DNA of 64,000 bases from Desertivirga brevis (GTDB lineage Bacteria > Bacteroidota > Bacteroidia > Sphingobacteriales > Sphingobacteriaceae). The DNA lies in assembly GCF_017355835.1 (NCBI RefSeq), contig NZ_JAFEWF010000001.1, positions 682,001-746,000 on the forward strand, read 5' to 3'. The notes under the pieces are model-generated. The model saw nothing but the letters and a program-made list of their open reading frames with translations, was not told where the DNA came from and made no database searches. A program made the position numbers and the translations under genes. Each line of letters opens with the position of its first letter. The stretch's first letter is position 1. Of the stretch, positions 52,277 through 61,027 are shown one piece after another.

Positions 52277-53218
52277 ATGTATAAAACCCTAAAAACACCC
52301 TTATTCACAGCGCTCCTATTTGCTACATCTCTAACCCTGGCTCAGGAAAAACCCTTAGTTGTTGAAACTCGAGTTAACTCCAATAACAGTGTTGATTTCA
52401 ATTACACGAAAACCGATCCTGCATCTTATACAGTTATAGTAAATTTCGGATCTCTGCGTAATACCACTGCTTCTGAACGACAAGTAACGCAAGCCTCCAG
52501 TAATTCCGGAAAACTTTTTTCCCTTAACCCCTCTACACCAAATCTCGGTATTGGATATTCCTATAAATATTATTCGCTCAGGGGAAAAGTATTACGAAAA
52601 TACAATTCAGACGTGCAGTATCTATTACCATATAAAGCAGGTACAAAAGTAAGGGCAATTGAAGCCGGCTATGTACCCGCTATGTATTTCGGCAGTGAAA
52701 TGCCTTCCGATTGGAAGTGCTATAATTTTTATACGTCAGAAGAGGACACAGTTTTGGCTACCAGAAAAGGTGTTGTTGTGCAGGTTAAGGATCTATATGA
52801 GACAAGCAAGCCGGGCGATGAAGCTTTCAAAAGTGCGATGAATGAAATATTGATTGAGCATACGGATGGCACTTTTTGCAAGTACCGAGGACTGAAGAAA
52901 GGAGCTTTTGTTACAGTGGGACAAACAGTTCTTCCTGGCACTCCTCTAGGGATGAATAGCCTTTTTCATTCAACCTCCAGACAATATAATATTATGGTCC
53001 ATTTGTATTACTTAAGTTCCGATGACATTGAATCGATGAGGGATCAAACTTTAAAAACCAGCAAATCTTTGTACTCTTCGATCACCCCTCACTTTTATAC
53101 AAAAGAAGGCGAAAATATAATTCTAGAAAACCGTGCATCATACACAGCAGCCTCCAGTTCAGACATTATCAAAAAGGAGTTATCAAAAAAAGAGCTTAAG
53201 AATATGGCTAAAAATTAA
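52277..53218 (+). CDS. Exported M23/LytM-like protein lacking the metal ligands
   Basis: The ATG at 52277 opens a signal peptide (MYKTLKTPLFTALLFATSLTLAQ); a TTG at 52253 is less likely. The 313 residues include an M23-like fold at about 140-240: YLLPYKAGTKVRAIEAG, VLATRKGVVVQVKDLYE, NEILIEHTDGTFCKYRGLKKGAFVTVGQTVLPGTPLG. In active M23 peptidases the zinc ligands are HxxxD and the HxH of a YxHL motif. Here the HxxxD is missing and YRGL replaces YxHL. It is therefore probably a catalytically dead regulator or binding protein of cell-wall enzymes. The C-terminus is Lys- and Ser-rich. Confidence 0.75.
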   Translation: MYKTLKTPLFTALLFATSLTLAQEKPLVVETRVNSNNSVDFNYTKTDPASYTVIVNFGSLRNTTASERQVTQASSNSGKLFSLNPSTPNLGIGYSYKYYSLRGKVLRKYNSDVQYLLPYKAGTKVRAIEAGYVPAMYFGSEMPSDWKCYNFYTSEEDTVLATRKGVVVQVKDLYETSKPGDEAFKSAMNEILIEHTDGTFCKYRGLKKGAFVTVGQTVLPGTPLGMNSLFHSTSRQYNIMVHLYYLSSDDIESMRDQTLKTSKSLYSSITPHFYTKEGENIILENRASYTAASSSDIIKKELSKKELKNMAKN

Positions 53219-53222
53219 AGTT

Positions 53223-53259
53223 TCATAGCTTAAAAGCTTTCATTCAGTAATAGCTATGA
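53223..53259. terminator. Weak hairpin between convergent genes
   Basis: TCATAGCT (53223-53230) pairs with AGCTATGA (53252-53259), and AGCTTAAAAGCT forms a small internal stem. It overlaps the stop codon of the MepB-like gene. There is no strong U-run, so its efficiency is doubtful. Confidence 0.35.
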
Positions 53260-53772
53260 TTCTGAGAGGAGACTTTTGACCAACTGTAAATCAAAATACC
53301 CATCGTATTCTAACTTCAAGAAGGACTTTATCTGCCAGCTTTGAGTTTTCTTCGCCTGTTTATTTGTCACTGTTTCCCAGGGAGGATAGACCCTTATCCC
53401 CCGTTTACCCTCTCTTTCAGGTGTTGATATAATTCCTTCATTCGATAAAGTAGCTTTAGAAAAAATAAATTGCCCCAGTAGATCCTCTTTTCTGCACGTG
53501 ATAGCGATAAAATCAAAGTTGTCGGTAACGTTAAAGGGCTCCGTCTTTCCATCGCTATTCCTTTTCCAGATGGTAACAAATTGTCCCAATTTAGTAGGTG
53601 TGATCTTAGATACCCGGTGAATAATTTTCCTTTCATTAAGAGAGAATGAACAAGCCTGGTATTCTAAACTTTCAGCACTCGAAGCTATATTAGTTATTAG
53701 AAAGCCGCATTTATCATACACCATCTCCTTAACCAATTTCAGTTCGCCTGTTACTTCATTTTGTGTTGACAT
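53254..53772 (-). CDS. MepB-family protein
   Basis: This 172-residue protein matches the MepB family from memory: YEACSFSLNERKIIHR-like (YQACSFSLNERKII), RVSKITPTKLGQFVTIWKR, DNFDFIAITCRKEDLLGQFIFSK, GKRGIRVYPPWETVTNKQAKKTQSWQ. MepB is encoded in the Staphylococcus mepRAB operon and its biochemical role is unknown. No MATE pump or MarR gene lies nearby here, so it is a solitary copy. It is convergent with the M23-like gene. Confidence 0.82.
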   Translation of the reverse strand: MSTQNEVTGELKLVKEMVYDKCGFLITNIASSAESLEYQACSFSLNERKIIHRVSKITPTKLGQFVTIWKRNSDGKTEPFNVTDNFDFIAITCRKEDLLGQFIFSKATLSNEGIISTPEREGKRGIRVYPPWETVTNKQAKKTQSWQIKSFLKLEYDGYFDLQLVKSLLSES

Positions 53773-53856
53773 CGCTTTTTAAATATAATATTGCTTAATC
53801 TGGAGAAACTACTACCATTGCCATAACCTATACGATTAAATATTTCGAAAATACTT

Positions 53857-54588
53857 CTAACAACAACTTCGTTTCCAGGCCAACACTCGTATACCCTTCG
53901 AATAGTGAATCAAATCAGGTTCCTTTGATCCAATTTCCAATTGCTGAATTTTGTACTTAACCTTCAGGCATTTCATTATAACTTCCGATAGTTCCCATTC
54001 CTCATGGTGAATTTCATACCGAAATAACCTCCCTCCTTTCTCGAGGTACAAGCAGTAACGCTCAGTAAGCCAAAATTCTAAAGCGGTTTTCGCATTAAGC
54101 CTTTTCCCTATTTGAAATTCAGTCTCCAGTTCAAATCCTTTCCGGATATTAAGGGATTTAATTGATGTTGCATCTGCGATAAAAGAAGCGGAAATAGTTG
54201 ATTTTTCATAAGGCAGGCCAGAAAGCTTTTGTGAAATAAAAGCCGACAAAGCTTTTTGCGCTTCGATATTCAAGAAATAGACCCCGCTCTTGTCACCCTT
54301 TTTAACATAGGTCCGTACATTGATCTCATAAAAGTCGGATAGAAACGAAAGTGCTGGAAATCCTCGAGGCCTAATTTTCTCCATTTCAAAAACCACTACC
54401 GACACCCAGGCTTTATTTTCAAAAACATCAAGTTCTAAACCTTGCGGAATTAAAGAAATTAAGATATCGGCAGGGACTGCATAATGCAAGAACAGAGCTT
54501 TGTTCCATTCCTGGTAATAGGTCCACTCCCCTTGAGGCAGCGGCCATGGACGATGTGCGGTAGATTTAAGAATATTAGTAAGGCTCAT
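53857..54588 (-). CDS. DUF2071 (YqjF-like) protein
   Basis: The 243 residues have the DUF2071 pattern: EWTYYQEWNKALFLHYAVPADILISLIPQGLELD, AWVSVVVFEMEKIRPRGFP, FYEINVRTYV and SGVYFLNIEAQKALSAF. The family has an acetoacetate-decarboxylase-like barrel fold; its function is unknown. It lies 10 bases after the stand-alone GyrI-like gene on the same strand, so the two are probably one transcript. Confidence 0.85.
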   Translation of the reverse strand: MSLTNILKSTAHRPWPLPQGEWTYYQEWNKALFLHYAVPADILISLIPQGLELDVFENKAWVSVVVFEMEKIRPRGFPALSFLSDFYEINVRTYVKKGDKSGVYFLNIEAQKALSAFISQKLSGLPYEKSTISASFIADATSIKSLNIRKGFELETEFQIGKRLNAKTALEFWLTERYCLYLEKGGRLFRYEIHHEEWELSEVIMKCLKVKYKIQQLEIGSKEPDLIHYSKGIRVLAWKRSCC

Positions 54589-54598
54589 TTAAATACCA

Positions 54599-55072
54599 CT
54601 AAACTTGACTCGAATTACTAGAAACATAGATATCCACCTCAGCATCAGACCAATCCTTGCTTCTTTCATCGTAAATCTCAAAGTCATAGCCAAATGCTCG
54701 TTGAACCTTAGATTTCCATATATCCCTCCAAGCATCAGCTATGCAGCCCGGCATTACCCCCTTCGCATTGATAATCATATAATTTTGTTCGGGAATGACC
54801 AAATCATCCAAACCTTCTGGTGTACTTGTTTCCCTATCTACTTTGCAGCCAATGAAATAAGAAAAGGGTTTATGCTCATCTCCTTCATAATCAAAATAAA
54901 CCGCATACACCTTGTGTTCTAACTTGTCAGGTATACGGTCTATCACGCTATGGCTTTCGAATTCCTGCCATAAGTTACCACAATCAATACCTGACTGACC
55001 ATTTTCATTAGTTGTCTTTTCTAAAAGTTTCAAGCCTATTAACTTAAAACCAGCCATTTGAACTATAATCAT
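54599..55072 (-). CDS. Stand-alone GyrI-like small-molecule-binding protein
   Basis: This 157-residue protein has a duplicated beta-alpha-beta-beta SHS2-type fold typical of GyrI-like/effector-binding proteins: FKLIGLKLLEKTT, CGNLWQEFESHS, VYAVYFDYEGDE, SYFIGCKVD, ARGVMPGCIADAWRDIW-like (KGVMPGCIADAWRDIW) and YDFEIYDER. No DNA-binding domain is fused. It is divergent from an AraC-GyrI fusion. An ATG at 55057 is an alternative start. Ligand unknown. Confidence 0.8.
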   Translation of the reverse strand: MIIVQMAGFKLIGLKLLEKTTNENGQSGIDCGNLWQEFESHSVIDRIPDKLEHKVYAVYFDYEGDEHKPFSYFIGCKVDRETSTPEGLDDLVIPEQNYMIINAKGVMPGCIADAWRDIWKSKVQRAFGYDFEIYDERSKDWSDAEVDIYVSSNSSQV

Positions 55073-55203
55073 AATTTGGTTACTCTAGAATTAAAACCAT
55101 CGTTTCTAAAAAAACATAATTACCAGAAAGCTTGCAACTATTGCTGCTGTCAATTATGATTGCAACTTGTTTTACAGAATACCGCACTTTGCTTACCACT
55201 AAT

Positions 55204-56124
55204 ATGAAAAAAGAATCCCTTAATGACTATTGTTCACGAGTGAATAAGGCAATTGATTTCATAAGGCTAAATCTGGACACGAATATTTCTCTTGATGAAT
55301 TAGCCGAACGCGTAAATCTTTCGAAATTTCACTTCCTCAGGGTCTTTCATGCAGTTACAGGAGTTTCTCCTGGCGAATACCACAAGCAGCTGCGTATGCA
55401 GAGGACTCAGTTCCAATTGATTTCACACTCAGAGATCTCAGTCACCCAAATTGCGTATCAGCTTGGTTTTTCAAGTGTATCTGCCCTTTGCAAGAGCTTT
55501 AAAAAAACCAAGAAGACTAGCCCTTTAGAATGGCGGGCACATTACTTGCGTAAACATAGCAATTCTGGACACTTTGAAAAAAACAAAGACGAATACTTTC
55601 GCTCCATATTCAACTTAAAATATAATAATATGGAAAAACAACATCAATTTAAATGTCAGGTTAAGGAACTAAGGGATCAAAAGGTTATATACATTCGCAA
55701 CTTTTCTATTCACGTTCACGATTCGGAGGGTTTTAAGCAGATGTTTGAAAGGTTATTTGAGTGGGCCGGCTCCCGAGGCCTCCTGAATTTTCCAGCGACT
55801 AAAGCGCTTACAGTTTACAGAAGTATGCCGGATGAAAATGGCATGCTTCAAGCGGATGTATGTTTAACGGTCCCTGAGGGTGTACTAGGTGAAGGCGAAA
55901 TTGGAACGACAATAATTCCAGGTGGTACATACGCCGTTATTTATAAGGAAGGAACATTGGATGAATGCTTTTCTGCCTGGGACTATCTATATAACTCCTG
56001 GCTCCCTGCTAGCGGGTTCAGTGCAGATAGCAGAGGTGTATTTCTAAACCATTTAAATGACTCAGGAACACATCCGGAAGGATTGCATATTTTCGAAATG
56101 TGTGTCTCTGTTCAGAAAATATGA
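55204..56124 (+). CDS. AraC-type regulator with GyrI-like effector domain
   Basis: The ATG at 55204 is chosen (an earlier frame start at 55132 would add 24 unlikely residues), giving 306 residues. The N-terminal AraC HTH covers about 10-110 (DTNISLDELAERVNLSKFHFLRVFHAVTGVSPGEYHKQ is split over two helices; QIAYQLGFSSVSALCKSFKK). The GyrI-like domain covers about 145-305 (IRNFSIHVHDSEGF, GEIGTTIIPGGTYAVIYKEG, AWDYLYNSWLPASGF). This layout matches the Rob/SoxS-like group with C-terminal effector binding. It probably regulates the divergent GyrI-DUF2071 pair and itself. Confidence 0.9.
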   Translation: MKKESLNDYCSRVNKAIDFIRLNLDTNISLDELAERVNLSKFHFLRVFHAVTGVSPGEYHKQLRMQRTQFQLISHSEISVTQIAYQLGFSSVSALCKSFKKTKKTSPLEWRAHYLRKHSNSGHFEKNKDEYFRSIFNLKYNNMEKQHQFKCQVKELRDQKVIYIRNFSIHVHDSEGFKQMFERLFEWAGSRGLLNFPATKALTVYRSMPDENGMLQADVCLTVPEGVLGEGEIGTTIIPGGTYAVIYKEGTLDECFSAWDYLYNSWLPASGFSADSRGVFLNHLNDSGTHPEGLHIFEMCVSVQKI

Positions 56125-56213
56125 GGATTAATTGCTCTTAGCTTGGGATCACAATCAATTTTATCTACCAAATCAATAGGAAACGTAAAATTTATACCAG
56201 AGGGTAAAAAACG

Positions 56214-56230
56214 TTCTATTATAAATAGAA
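56214..56230. promoter_or_regulatory. Short palindrome upstream of the 56272 gene
   Basis: TTCTATT (56214-56220), ATA, AATAGAA (56224-56230) is a perfect 17-bp palindrome 41 bases before the ATG. It is AT-rich and could be an operator or be due to chance. Confidence 0.35.
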
Positions 56231-56271
56231 TTTAGAGCCTAAACTTGCACATAAATCAGGACTCTAACATA

Positions 56272-56802
56272 ATGAAATCAAATTTCTACTTTCTTATTCT
56301 ATTTCTATTTGCATCGATCACCGCATCTGCACAAACTCCAGCTCCGGCTGCAACTACCCCTCCAACAGTTACCTATCCTCGGATCGCTGGTTATGTTGGA
56401 ATCATTCATCCCCTTGTAACTGTCGATAAAAGCGGAACACATACCAATTTTGATGGTTTTTATACAGTAGGTATGCCAACAGGAATTAACATTTGGAAAA
56501 CTCCCAAAGTTGGATTTTCATTTGAAGTAGTACCATTCGTAAGAGCAGAAAACGGAATGAGCAAAATGAGCAATTTTCTGTTCCATCCCGGAGTTTTAGC
56601 TGCATTGGGTAAGGGCTTTACCTTTGTGGGAAGAGCAGCTTTTGAAACTGGTGGAAGATATGGCTTCACCCCCATCATCAACAAGGTGGTAAAGAAAAAT
56701 AAACACAGCAACTATTTTGTTGCCATTCCGGTACCTGTCCGACTTGGCAACGACAAGCCAGCATCGGCAACCTTAGCCTTTCAATTCGGACTAGGGTTCT
56801 AA
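56272..56802 (+). CDS. Small exported protein, probable outer-membrane barrel
   Basis: The ATG at 56272 opens a signal peptide (MKSNFYFLILFLFASITASAQ). The mature 155 residues begin with a Pro/Ala/Thr-rich stretch (TPAPAATTPPTVTYP) and then alternate in short amphipathic strands (IAGYVGIIHPLVTVD, GFSFEVVPFVRAEN, LAFQFGLGF). The final Phe is typical of outer-membrane beta-barrels. About eight strands would fit the length. No specific family is recognised. Confidence 0.7.
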   Translation: MKSNFYFLILFLFASITASAQTPAPAATTPPTVTYPRIAGYVGIIHPLVTVDKSGTHTNFDGFYTVGMPTGINIWKTPKVGFSFEVVPFVRAENGMSKMSNFLFHPGVLAALGKGFTFVGRAAFETGGRYGFTPIINKVVKKNKHSNYFVAIPVPVRLGNDKPASATLAFQFGLGF

Positions 56803-56955
56803 CTAAATCCCAGTGCATACGGGCAAAGTCGGGCTTCCGAAACTTCACCTGTAAAATAGTTTTTTTGGCGAAGGTACATTAGACATTAAAAACGTAGCGA
56901 AGTAAACATAATGTGACCTTCGTAATAAGGTAAGCTCAATTAAACATCTGTTATC

Positions 56956-58158
56956 ATGCAAATTATAGAAACAGAACCCGTTCAAACAACTGCTCCCACC
57001 CCGGTCTCGTACTCCCTTAAGGATATTATACTTTACTTCCTTAAACTTGGAACATGGGGTTTTGGTGGTCCGGTAGCACTGGTTGGCTACATGCACCGTG
57101 ATTTGGTGGAAAATAAAAAATGGCTCACAGAAGAGGAATATAAAGAAGGCTTAGCTCTCGCACAATTAGCACCAGGCCCTTTGGCTGCGCAATTGGGTAT
57201 TTATATTGGCTTTGTTCACTATCGCTTGCTAGGGGCTACACTTGTAGGTTTAGCATTTGTATTGCCCTCGTTTGTTATGGTTGTCCTGCTCGGAATGGCT
57301 TACAAACTATATAGCGGCCTTCCCTGGATGCAGGCAGTTTTTTACGGAGTGGGTGCAGCCGTGATAGGGATTATTGGAATGAGTGCTTATAAACTCACTG
57401 TTAAGTCCATTAGCAAGCTGAATGCCACTGCAATCAAAACCAACTGGTTGCTCTGGGTCTTCTACGCTATCGGAATAGTAGTTACCGTTATTACCCAAAG
57501 AGAAGAAGTGTTGCTTTTTATCGCTTGCGGATTGATCTATATGATGGTAAAATCACCACCTGCATGGTTGAGAAAGAAACAGACCGTGCCATCCATTATT
57601 TTAGCAGGGATCGGTTTCTGGGAATACACCAGCGATTCTTTATGGAAGATCGGAGCCTTCTTTGCCAAAGCCGGAGCCTTTGTTTTTGGTAGTGGTTTAG
57701 CTATTGTTCCCTTCCTTCATGCAGGAGTTGTACAAGAGTACGGCTGGTTAACAGAAGCAGAGTTCGTAGATTCTGTAGCGGTTGCGATGATTACACCGGG
57801 ACCTGTAGTAATAACCGTTGGCTTTATCGGTTACCTGGTCTCCGGCTTTCCCGGAGCATCTGTAGCGGCGCTGGCAACGTTCCTGCCTTGTTTCTTGTTC
57901 ACTGTTGTACTTGCTCCCTCTTTCAAAAAAATAGCAAAAAATAACAGCATCAAAGCCTTTGTTGATGGAATCACTGCCGTAGTTATCGGGGCACTAGTCG
58001 GGTCGGTGATCATCATTGCTACCCGTTCTATCATCGATGTTCCGACCGCTATAATTGCGACCTTAACGGTAATAGGTCTAATCTACATAAAGAAACTACA
58101 AGAACCCCACATCATCCTGATAGCAGCTATTGTTGGTCTGGTTATCAAAAGCTTATAA
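56956..58158 (+). CDS. chrA: ChrA-family chromate transporter
   Basis: This 400-residue inner-membrane protein has two homologous halves. The N-half has GTWGFGGPVALVGYMHRDLVE, WLTEEEY and APGPLAAQLGIYIGF. The C-half has FVFGSGLAIVPFLHAGV, YGWLTEAEFVDSVAVAMITPGPVVI. These are CHR family signatures of the long, two-domain form. ChrA exports chromate, and other members may carry other oxyanions. It stands alone, with a hairpin after it. Confidence 0.93.
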   Translation: MQIIETEPVQTTAPTPVSYSLKDIILYFLKLGTWGFGGPVALVGYMHRDLVENKKWLTEEEYKEGLALAQLAPGPLAAQLGIYIGFVHYRLLGATLVGLAFVLPSFVMVVLLGMAYKLYSGLPWMQAVFYGVGAAVIGIIGMSAYKLTVKSISKLNATAIKTNWLLWVFYAIGIVVTVITQREEVLLFIACGLIYMMVKSPPAWLRKKQTVPSIILAGIGFWEYTSDSLWKIGAFFAKAGAFVFGSGLAIVPFLHAGVVQEYGWLTEAEFVDSVAVAMITPGPVVITVGFIGYLVSGFPGASVAALATFLPCFLFTVVLAPSFKKIAKNNSIKAFVDGITAVVIGALVGSVIIIATRSIIDVPTAIIATLTVIGLIYIKKLQEPHIILIAAIVGLVIKSL

Positions 58159-58182
58159 ACAATCAACTATAAAATCACTTAG

Positions 58183-58225
58183 GGCAGGGCGAAATTTCCA
58201 TATTTGGAGAAACATCCCTGCCTTT
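58183..58225 (+). terminator. Terminator-like hairpin after chrA
   Basis: GGCAGGG (58183-58189) pairs with CCCTGCC (58216-58222), enclosing an inner TTTCCA/TGGAGAA-type pairing. A short TTT follows. Moderate terminator. Confidence 0.55.
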
Positions 58226-58263
58226 ATGCGTTATAAGTAAGGCTAGCAAAAAAATAATCATAA

Positions 58264-59256
58264 ATGAATAAATCTTCTCTAAGCGCTCTTTCCAGAAGAA
58301 CCTGGTTAAAAGCAAGTGCTTTATTATTTGGCGCCTCGGTTGTTGACATCAGTTCTGCAAATGCATCTTTCCTGCAGAAAGACAAGAAAACTCCTGCACT
58401 TACAGCTGAAGAAATTGCTGCAATAGAAATAGCCATGGGTAAAAAAGGTGCTTATAAAGAGGCTGAAGCAGTTCATACAACACCTTTGCCCCGGAATGAT
58501 TTGAAAGTTACTGTTAAGGGTGAACCTGTTCCAATTCCATTTGGATTTGGTGGATGGGTTTCCATAAAAAGGACAATGGATGGAAAGACGGCTGTATTAA
58601 TGAGCGATGCTGTGTTATTGGAAGAAGAGGTTAATCCACTTATCTCTGCCGTTCATTCAAACGGGTTAGAGATCAGTGCTATTCACAATCATTTCTTTTA
58701 TGAATCTCCACGCATTTTCTATATGCACATCCATGGGATGGGTAGCCCTGAAGAATTAGCAAAAAAGTACTCCGCAGCCATTAGCGCAAGTAAACTTTCA
58801 CCTAAGAACCAAACGCCAGCCGCCGCTGTTTCAACAAAAACAGGAAAGGAAATTTTTGACATTTCACAACTTAACGCTATAGTTAAGTATGAGGCAGTAA
58901 TTAACGGTCCCACTATTAAATATACAATAGGCCGGGATGATCTCAAAATTACTGCGATGGGAGCAGAAATGACTCCGTCTATAGGTCTTAACTCCTGGGC
59001 TTCATTTACCGGAACCCGTGAAAATGCCTTTATTGCCGGTGATATTGCAATGCTGGAGGGCGAAGTAAACCCAGTGGTGCGGTCACTACGTTCAAACAAT
59101 ATAGAGGTGGTGGCCCTACATAATCACATGCTGGGAGATAATCCCAGAATGATATTCCTGCATTATCTTGGAAAAGGGAATGCAGCTCAACTGGCCACAG
59201 CTTTCCGTGCAGCTTTAAATCAGTTAGGTAGCAATGCAGGCCACCGGACGCATTAG
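58264..59256 (+). CDS. DUF1259 (LppY/LpqO-like) protein with two tandem repeats
   Basis: This 330-residue protein starts with an arginine-bearing signal (SRRTWLKASALLFGASVVDISSANA), which may use Tat. Two copies of the DUF1259 unit follow, about 45-175 and 190-325. Each has a histidine motif: AIHNHFFYESPRIFYMHIHG and ALHNHMLGDNPRMIFLHYLG. Matched segments EEEVNPLISAVHSNGLEI and EGEVNPVVRSLRSNNIEV confirm internal duplication. The histidines suggest metal binding, but function is unknown. It is a monocistronic gene. Confidence 0.87.
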   Translation: MNKSSLSALSRRTWLKASALLFGASVVDISSANASFLQKDKKTPALTAEEIAAIEIAMGKKGAYKEAEAVHTTPLPRNDLKVTVKGEPVPIPFGFGGWVSIKRTMDGKTAVLMSDAVLLEEEVNPLISAVHSNGLEISAIHNHFFYESPRIFYMHIHGMGSPEELAKKYSAAISASKLSPKNQTPAAAVSTKTGKEIFDISQLNAIVKYEAVINGPTIKYTIGRDDLKITAMGAEMTPSIGLNSWASFTGTRENAFIAGDIAMLEGEVNPVVRSLRSNNIEVVALHNHMLGDNPRMIFLHYLGKGNAAQLATAFRAALNQLGSNAGHRTH

Positions 59257-59436
59257 CTTCATAGGCAATTAAGTCCCTGCTCCGGTTCCCTCTTAGGCAC
59301 CTCTCTATTCTATTTACACGTTCCGGGCGAAAATCGGGTAGAAAGCGAAGTAAGTAAAGGATTACATTATTTTCAATATACCACTATGTCAGATAAGAGA
59401 TGCAGAAAAGAGTATACAATGACGCAATCCAAACCC

Positions 59437-59444
59437 TATCTTTG
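59437..59444 (+). promoter_or_regulatory. Candidate -7 box for the response regulator gene
   Basis: TATCTTTG is a full match to TAnnTTTG, 26 bases before the ATG at 59471. No good -33 motif is seen at the expected distance. Confidence 0.45.
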
Positions 59445-59470
59445 TATCATTAATTTTATTTGTATTCTTG

Positions 59471-59866
59471 ATGGGTAAGCGAATACTCGCATTAGATGAT
59501 GATCCTGATATTTTAGATATCTACTCGATGATATTGACAGAGGAAGGCTATGAAGTGAAAACTTTATTTTCTCCTGATAATCTCGCCGGGACTATAGTTG
59601 ATTTTGCTCCTGCTTTGATCCTTTTAGATATCAGAATGGGGAATTATAATGGCCTGGAGCTGTGTAAAGCTATGAAAGAGAGCTCTATTGCACGTAATAT
59701 TCCGATTGTTATGGTTTCTGGATTAGCAAGCCTAAAAGATGCAATTCCAGAATATGGAGCTGATGCAATTATTCATAAGCCCTTTGATATTGTTACCCTA
59801 ATTGAAGTGATAGACGAATTTCTTTCGGCTAAGGTTATACCTATGTGGAAGGTTGATGAGGAATAA
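59471..59866 (+). CDS. Single-domain response regulator (orphan)
   Basis: This 131-residue CheY-like receiver has the acidic pocket LALDDDPD (Asp10-Asp11), the phosphosite Asp53 in LLDIRMG, Ser in MVSGLAS (the Thr/Ser position) and Lys in IIHKPFD. The ATG at 59471 is used, directly after a TTG. No output domain is present, so it must act through a partner. It is not next to any kinase and could be the shared target of the soluble kinases in this window. Confidence 0.92.
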   Translation: MGKRILALDDDPDILDIYSMILTEEGYEVKTLFSPDNLAGTIVDFAPALILLDIRMGNYNGLELCKAMKESSIARNIPIVMVSGLASLKDAIPEYGADAIIHKPFDIVTLIEVIDEFLSAKVIPMWKVDEE

Positions 59867-59944
59867 ATTGCTACAATTAGGGATCTACCGCATATAGGAT
59901 TAAAAATTAAAAAAATAACCCCACTGTTTGCAGGGCTTTCCAAA

Positions 59945-60145
59945 CTACAACTGCGGCTGAATATATCCCAGTTCGCAAAGCGCATCATGAATACGCTTCA
60001 CAACACTGCTCTGAGCCTTATGTTGAGCCTCTGTTAATTGCTCCTTAGTCACATTCCATTTGTGGGTCCAGTAGCGAACTTCATAATCTTCATGCAAACT
60101 GATCCTATCCCTGTCGGGGTTCCCTGTCCAATTTTTATTATCCAT
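59945..60145 (-). CDS. DUF3606-like small protein
   Basis: This 66-residue protein starts at ATG 60143-60145, giving MDNKNWTGNPDRDRISLHE. The pattern NPDRDRISLHEDYEVRYWTHKWNVT followed by a helix (QLTEAQHKAQSSVVKRIHD) is that of DUF3606, a family common near stress genes in other bacteria. A longer frame to 60208 would add a basic stretch unlike the family. Function unknown. Confidence 0.8.
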   Translation of the reverse strand: MDNKNWTGNPDRDRISLHEDYEVRYWTHKWNVTKEQLTEAQHKAQSSVVKRIHDALCELGYIQPQL

Positions 60146-60399
60146 ATTCGTGCTTTTAGTGGCAACAGGAAAAAGGATCAGGGGTTTGCTGTGCATGGGA
60201 AATTTCATGTTTGATTTGTCAAACCTTTAAACTTCCCCGGTTCATTGTTTATTTTTTCGCTGGTTGATACTAAAACACTGTCGCCCCCGACTTCAAGGTT
60301 TTAATCATAATTATATTGAGCATAATGGTCTCACTTATTTGACCAAATAACTGCAAGCCTTTTCCCTCAATAATAGGATGAATACAAATTTGAAATTGA

Positions 60400-60639
60400 C
60401 TACAAGGGAACATAATCCTTTACCAGTAATTTGAGTTCATCCACGCTCACGTTTTGCGGATGATGGAATTGTCGTATTAATAGTTCCACCGGCAGATGAA
60501 TTACACCACTTTCAGTGAAAACTGTTGCAACTCCTTCTGAAATGAAATGATTTCTGTAATTCCCTATTCCTTCTGCATACTTTGAAACGCGTATAAGCAG
60601 TTCCACAATAACATATAGGGGTATATCCTTATCTTCCAT
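60400..60639 (-). CDS. Small hypothetical protein
   Basis: The 79 residues start MEDKDIPLYVIVELLIRVSK and contain a compact helix-strand pattern (YRNHFISEGVATVFTESGVIHLPVELLIRQFHHP). No known family or membrane segment is recognised. It stands alone in a gene-poor stretch. The frame is well formed, but the coding call is moderate. Confidence 0.5.
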   Translation of the reverse strand: MEDKDIPLYVIVELLIRVSKYAEGIGNYRNHFISEGVATVFTESGVIHLPVELLIRQFHHPQNVSVDELKLLVKDYVPL

Positions 60640-60801
60640 ACATTCTGTCTAAGCATTTGCTATGCCAATTGCTGAAGTAGTATGGAGATTCCACTTTAGA
60701 ATGGTATTAAAAATCTGCAAGTACCACGGGTGCAAATTCAATACCGATGAAAATAATAATAATCCCTCCTGGTAAGAATTGTCGGGACTCGGACAGGAAG
60801 A

Positions 60802-61002
60802 ATGATATTCACCGCACTGTTTAATACATTGTTATTAAGTATTTTTGTTCTCATGCTCTGGGCTACTAGCTATAATTGCAAAGAGAATGTCGGGATATTT
60901 TTGGAACATAAAATACGAATAGCTGAGTTTTTTTTTACCCCCCTATCTATAGGCGGAGCCCCGCAATTAAGTAAATCGGATTTGAAAAAAGCGCACGAAT
61001 AA
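60802..61002 (+). CDS. Small putative membrane protein
   Basis: The 66 residues have one N-terminal membrane helix (ALFNTLLLSIFVLMLWATS) and a polar tail ending LSKSDLKKAHE. A purine-rich GGACAGGAAGA just before the ATG would serve as ribosome-binding site. It lies 25 bases upstream of the next membrane-protein gene and may be co-transcribed. Not recognised. Confidence 0.5.
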   Translation: MIFTALFNTLLLSIFVLMLWATSYNCKENVGIFLEHKIRIAEFFFTPLSIGGAPQLSKSDLKKAHE

Positions 61003-61027
61003 AGGTTCAGCTTAATAGAAAAAACAT

